A stretch of DNA of 5,805 bases, from the NCBI GenBank assembly GCA_001777055.1, contig MFCX01000023.1:26726-32530 (forward strand), in the 5' to 3' direction. The notes beneath the pieces were generated by a model that saw only the letters and a program-made list of their open reading frames with translations, ran no database searches and was not told where the DNA came from. Numbering within the stretch: the stretch's first letter is position 1; each line of letters begins with the position of its first letter. The stretch comes from Candidatus Daviesbacteria bacterium RIFCSPHIGHO2_02_FULL_39_12 (GTDB lineage Bacteria > Patescibacteriota > Microgenomatia > Daviesbacterales > UBA10151). Below, piece by piece: positions 4,205 through 5,805 of the stretch. The position numbers were made by a program, and so were the translations under genes.

Positions 4205-5805
4205 GTGCTCAAGATTAATCAGGCTGCCAAATTATTAGGTGTTTCTGCCAAAACTTTAAGAAGATGGGAAAAGTCAGGCAAACTAACCTCAAAAAGGTCT
4301 GCTTCAGGATATAGACTATATGATGAGGAGCAGTTAAAAAGCTTAAAATTAATTAAAGGCAACAGGAATGAGTTAAGAATTGAAAAGATTGCTTCTCTTT
4401 CTTCGGTCGCTCGCAATGACAATACAGAAAATACTAATCTTTTAAAAACCTTTAAAGATGCTTTAGAATCCATTGATCAATATCCTGCTACTGCCAAAAA
4501 CACCTGGCCATCTTTAAAATATATTAAATTCTCTACAACCGGCATACTGGTGCTGGTATTAGGTATAGTCTCTGTATTTGCCTTTAATGCCTTATCTCCT
4601 CTGTTTTTATCCACCCCGAAATCCCTAAATACCGATTCTAAAGTTTTAGGAGAATCCGCAGCCAGAAAGATACTGGGCAGTATTGCCTTTAATGTACCGG
4701 CCTCTTTTAATAATCTGGTTAAATTTAAAGACTCAGTCAAATTCGAAGGCGAATCACCGGAAGTAGATATCTCAAATGGTATTATTACTGCCTTAAAAGT
4801 GACAGCTTCTAATTTAATTTATTCTTTAACTTCCTCTGACGGCATCTCTATTTCCTCAGGACAGGATCCAACTATTAAAAACACCGGTGTTTTATCACTT
4901 CAATCCAAAACAGGAGCATTGAACTTAACAGAAGGCACGGATATTACAATTGACGGATTAAAAATCACCAATAAATCAACTCTGTCAACAGTCTACTCAA
5001 GAGGAGGATGTTCATCCTGTATTACTGATGCTGATGTGGCATCAGGGTTAACTATTTCCGGCGGCACTATTAATGATTCTGCTATTGGGGCAACTTCCCC
5101 CTCAACCGGAGCATTTACCACTTTATCTGCTTCATCTACCCTTGCAGTTACCGGCGCCTCCACCCTAACCGGTAATGTGGGAATAGGCTCATCTTTGACA
5201 GTGACAGGGCTGGGAGTATTTAACGGAGGATTGACTGTTTCAGGACTATCTAATTTAACAGGTAATGTGGGAATTGGCACATCAAACGGGAATATAATTA
5301 CCATCAATAGTTTAGTCGGCTCTGATATTATCCCTTCTTCCTCAGGCGCATATTCTTTAGGCTCATCCTCTTTACCCTGGTCTCAGCTATATTTGACCGG
5401 TATTGCCTCAATCGGAGGACAAACTACTTTTACCTCTGCTCCAACCGGCACCGGCGTAGGCAACGGATCTATCTATATTAACCCTGCCTCTGTTTCTGAT
5501 TCCTCATATACTCTTTTTGGTATAGCTGTAGGCGGGACAGAAAAACTAAGGATGGATGCTGAAGGTAATATTACTGTTCAGGGAAACTTAGTTGGACCTA
5601 GCGGAGGGTCCATCGGTTACTGGTCCAGATCAGGCACCAGGGTTTATCCATATACCATAAATGATACCATTGGTACTTTTGGCAACGTGGGTGTGGGCAC
5701 CACTTCCCCTCTGGCTAATCTTCATGTGGTGGGACAGTGTGTGGCTGAAGGAACAAGAATCAGAAGGAGACGTAGGAAAAAGAAAGGTGTCATTCTGGGG
5801 AGCGG
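4205..5805 (+). CDS. MerR-type DNA-binding / transmembrane / tail-fibre-like repeat / Hint fusion protein (3' truncated by window edge)
   Basis: The frame opens right after an in-frame TAA (4202-4204) with GTG at 4205 and stays open to the edge: 533 full codons. Residues 2-50 are a MerR-family winged helix (INQAAKLLGVSAKTLRRWEK, then GYRLYDEEQL). Residues 61-72 come from a palindromic element. Residues 109-135 are a transmembrane helix, placing the N-terminus in the cytoplasm. From about 160 the protein is Ser/Thr/Gly/Asn-rich beta repeat: NTGVLSLQSKTGALNL (226-241), INDSAIGATSPSTGAFTTL (289-307), TGNVGIG (322-328, 352-358) and GNVGVGTTSP (493-502). This is the style of phage tail fibres and CPR surface fibres. 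At 512 the pattern breaks to CVAEGTRI and a basic run, matching the start of a Hint domain. The roles of surface fibre and autoprocessing are inference. One Cys pair (GGCSSC) lies at 267-272. Confidence 0.85.
   Translation, partial: MLKINQAAKLLGVSAKTLRRWEKSGKLTSKRSASGYRLYDEEQLKSLKLIKGNRNELRIEKIASLSSVARNDNTENTNLLKTFKDALESIDQYPATAKNTWPSLKYIKFSTTGILVLVLGIVSVFAFNALSPLFLSTPKSLNTDSKVLGESAARKILGSIAFNVPASFNNLVKFKDSVKFEGESPEVDISNGIITALKVTASNLIYSLTSSDGISISSGQDPTIKNTGVLSLQSKTGALNLTEGTDITIDGLKITNKSTLSTVYSRGGCSSCITDADVASGLTISGGTINDSAIGATSPSTGAFTTLSASSTLAVTGASTLTGNVGIGSSLTVTGLGVFNGGLTVSGLSNLTGNVGIGTSNGNIITINSLVGSDIIPSSSGAYSLGSSSLPWSQLYLTGIASIGGQTTFTSAPTGTGVGNGSIYINPASVSDSSYTLFGIAVGGTEKLRMDAEGNITVQGNLVGPSGGSIGYWSRSGTRVYPYTINDTIGTFGNVGVGTTSPLANLHVVGQCVAEGTRIRRRRRKKKGVILGS
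4387..4420. repeat. Degenerate palindromic repeat element inside the MerR-fusion gene
   Basis: The tract begins gattgcttc and ends cggtcgctcgcaatgac, with outer arms attgc (4388-4392) and gcaat (4413-4417). It resembles a dispersed bacterial repeat ending in tcgcaatgac that I recognise from many genomes, where it yields peptides of the type A-S-x-x-x-x-A-R-N-D. Here it gives K-I-A-S-L-S-S-V-A-R-N-D in the linker between the DNA-binding domain and the membrane helix, in frame. Confidence 0.5.
5165..5283 (+). repeat. Direct repeat of a 29-bp fibre motif
   Basis: Copies at 5165-5193 and 5255-5283 differ at a few positions and encode LTGNVGIGSS and LTGNVGIGTS exactly 30 residues apart. A diverged third copy of the peptide (GNVGVGTTSP) is near residue 493. 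This is internal repetition of the fibre, not a mobile element. Confidence 0.75.

Noticed and set aside
4219..5307. Three minus-strand open frames opposite the MerR-fusion gene
   Set aside because: They overlap the conserved MerR helix and the repeat region antisense, and their low-complexity Val/Pro composition mirrors the fibre repeats.

Overview
The window looks like a fragment of a Patescibacteria (Candidate Phyla Radiation) genome, most likely Microgenomates-like. This placement is an inference. It rests on compact genes with essentially no Shine-Dalgarno sequences, start codons lying almost on top of -10 boxes, and rplJ-rplL flanked by surface-protein genes with no rplK, rplA or rpoB beside them. 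The large tail-fibre-like surface protein with a Hint domain is also of a kind I associate with that group. Stop codons TAA, TAG and TGA are all used as stops, so nothing suggests UGA recoding.

Layout, left to right. Positions 2-742 (+) hold the C-terminal part of a cysteine-rich, probably secreted protein that enters from the left edge. It converges, with a 6-bp gap, on rplL (749-1288, -), which lies downstream of rplJ (1373-1900, -). This L10-L12 stalk operon has a full regulatory front end in 1905-2128: a strong sigma70-type promoter overlapping the previous gene's stop codon, an RNA fold matching the ribosomal L10 leader, an AT-rich repeat tract, and a perfect 8-bp hairpin followed by a T run that ends at the rplJ start codon. 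Upstream on the same strand is a membrane-anchored protein with a type I dockerin-like duplicated calcium-binding domain (2125-3030). It is divergent from a polytopic membrane protein of the lysylphosphatidylglycerol synthase TM/UPF0104 family (3098-4099, +). The right end is a large open frame (4205 to the window edge, +) joining a MerR-type DNA-binding domain, a single membrane helix, a long beta-repeat region like phage tail fibres, and the first residues of a probable Hint (intein/hedgehog-type) domain.

Two kinds of structure cut across the genes. The first is 7-bp-period degenerate repeats with different unit sequences at four places: 1301-1363 between rplJ and rplL, 1673-1706 inside rplJ in frame, 1931-1993 in the rplJ leader, and 3049-3076 in a divergent promoter region. 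At two of these the array reverses orientation half way, giving a heptad-spaced inverted repeat. The second is palindromic elements sitting in frame inside coding regions: a 40-bp one in the N-terminal extension of rplL, a shorter one in the rplL hinge, and a degenerate one in the MerR-fusion gene.

Functionally the window joins a housekeeping ribosomal operon under probable L10 autoregulation to a set of cell-surface genes: a Cys-rich secreted protein, an anchored dockerin protein, a membrane flippase/synthase-like protein, and the DNA-binding transmembrane fibre-Hint fusion. The fusion is the most unusual object here.
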